A stretch of DNA of 64,000 nt, taken from contig NZ_CP031834.1 in NCBI RefSeq assembly GCF_003590645.1, positions 310,001 through 374,000 on the forward strand, read 5' to 3'. This document shows positions 63,790-64,000 of this stretch, one piece after another (position 1 is the first letter of the stretch; each line of letters starts with the position of its first letter). A program made the translations under genes and the position numbers. Source of the stretch: Mesorhizobium sp. DCY119 (GTDB lineage: Bacteria; Pseudomonadota; Alphaproteobacteria; Rhizobiales; Rhizobiaceae). The notes beneath the pieces are model-generated. The model did no database searches and had not been told where the DNA came from. It saw nothing but the letters and a program-made list of their open reading frames with translations.

Positions 63790-64000
63790 TAGGCCGTGCC
63801 GGATGCAAGTGCCTTCCCTTTCACGAGAGGGACAAATTGCCCTTCCATTAAGGGAAGTAAGACGTAGCCACCTCACCCTGGCTCAATTGTCGGCGACGCT
63901 GGTGGCTTGCTTAACGGGAACATTTGGTTCAAAAGGCGTTCAAAATCGGAAAAACCGTCTGTTTTTCCGTAAAAACGCGACTGGCGGCATGATTTTCGCC

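Overview
The window reads as a chromosomal segment of an alphaproteobacterium of the order Hyphomicrobiales, most like Mesorhizobium or a close relative. This rests on the GC-rich, strongly third-position-biased genes, the smoEFGK-smoS-mtlK polyol locus, the nasTS-nrtABC-nirBD nitrate cluster, a urease cluster in rhizobial style, a NodF/NodE-like pair, and palindromic intergenic repeats of the type common in rhizobia. The genus is an inference from gene content; no 16S or marker comparison was possible. I see no insertion sequence, prophage, CRISPR array or integrase.

Layout. 1-1005: C-terminal end of an indolepyruvate ferredoxin oxidoreductase. 1.6-4.8 kb (-): NDP-forming acyl-CoA synthetase and a crotonase. 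4.9-6.9 kb (-): psuK-psuG pseudouridine salvage, the kinase carrying an N-terminal HTH. 7.2-12.1 kb (+): a 2-oxoglutarate/Fe(II) oxygenase and a polyamine/Fe-type ABC importer. 12.7-15.7 kb: a polytopic membrane protein convergent, with zero spacing, on three small single-TM proteins of unknown function. 15.9-27.8 kb (-): a complete assimilatory nitrate locus, nasT-nasS / nrtA-nrtB-nrtC-nirB-nirD-nasA-cysG. 28-29.2 kb: PAS-GGDEF protein and tRNA-Arg(CCG). 29.4-32.1 kb (+): plsC-cdsA-orf-CDP-alcohol phosphatidyltransferase operon. 32-35 kb: D,D-peptidase, P-loop kinase, histone-H1-like protein, GST. 35.4-36.8 kb (-): ketoacyl synthase plus ACP. 37-47.8 kb: urease genes ureD, A, (DUF1272)-ureJ, B, C, E, F, G, interrupted by unrelated genes. 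47.9-54.9 kb: aldolase, HAD phosphatase, SorC-type regulator, WYL regulator, LysE exporter, LysR regulator, class III cyclase. 55.3-63.7 kb (+): polyol uptake and catabolism (smoEFGK, smoS, mtlK, FGGY kinase).

The most informative regulatory stretch is 25606-25960. Reading toward nrtA it shows an NtrC-type dyad, a sigma-54 -24/-12 promoter with exact GG-N10-GC spacing, an ANTAR-type hairpin with an A1/G4 hexaloop, and a long hairpin ending in a U tract. With nasS and nasT just upstream, this gives a two-tier circuit: nitrogen limitation through NtrC, and nitrate through NasS-NasT antitermination. A second recurrent design is a strong hairpin without a U tract directly after the solute-binding-protein gene in all three ABC operons.

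Best candidates for undescribed biology are the four-gene membrane cassette at 12.7-15.7 kb, the nitrate-locus CysG whose methyltransferase half is cut short, the in-frame DUF1272-UreJ reading frame, the NodFE-like pair outside a nodulation context, and the phospholipid operon whose phosphotransferase lacks three usual signature residues.
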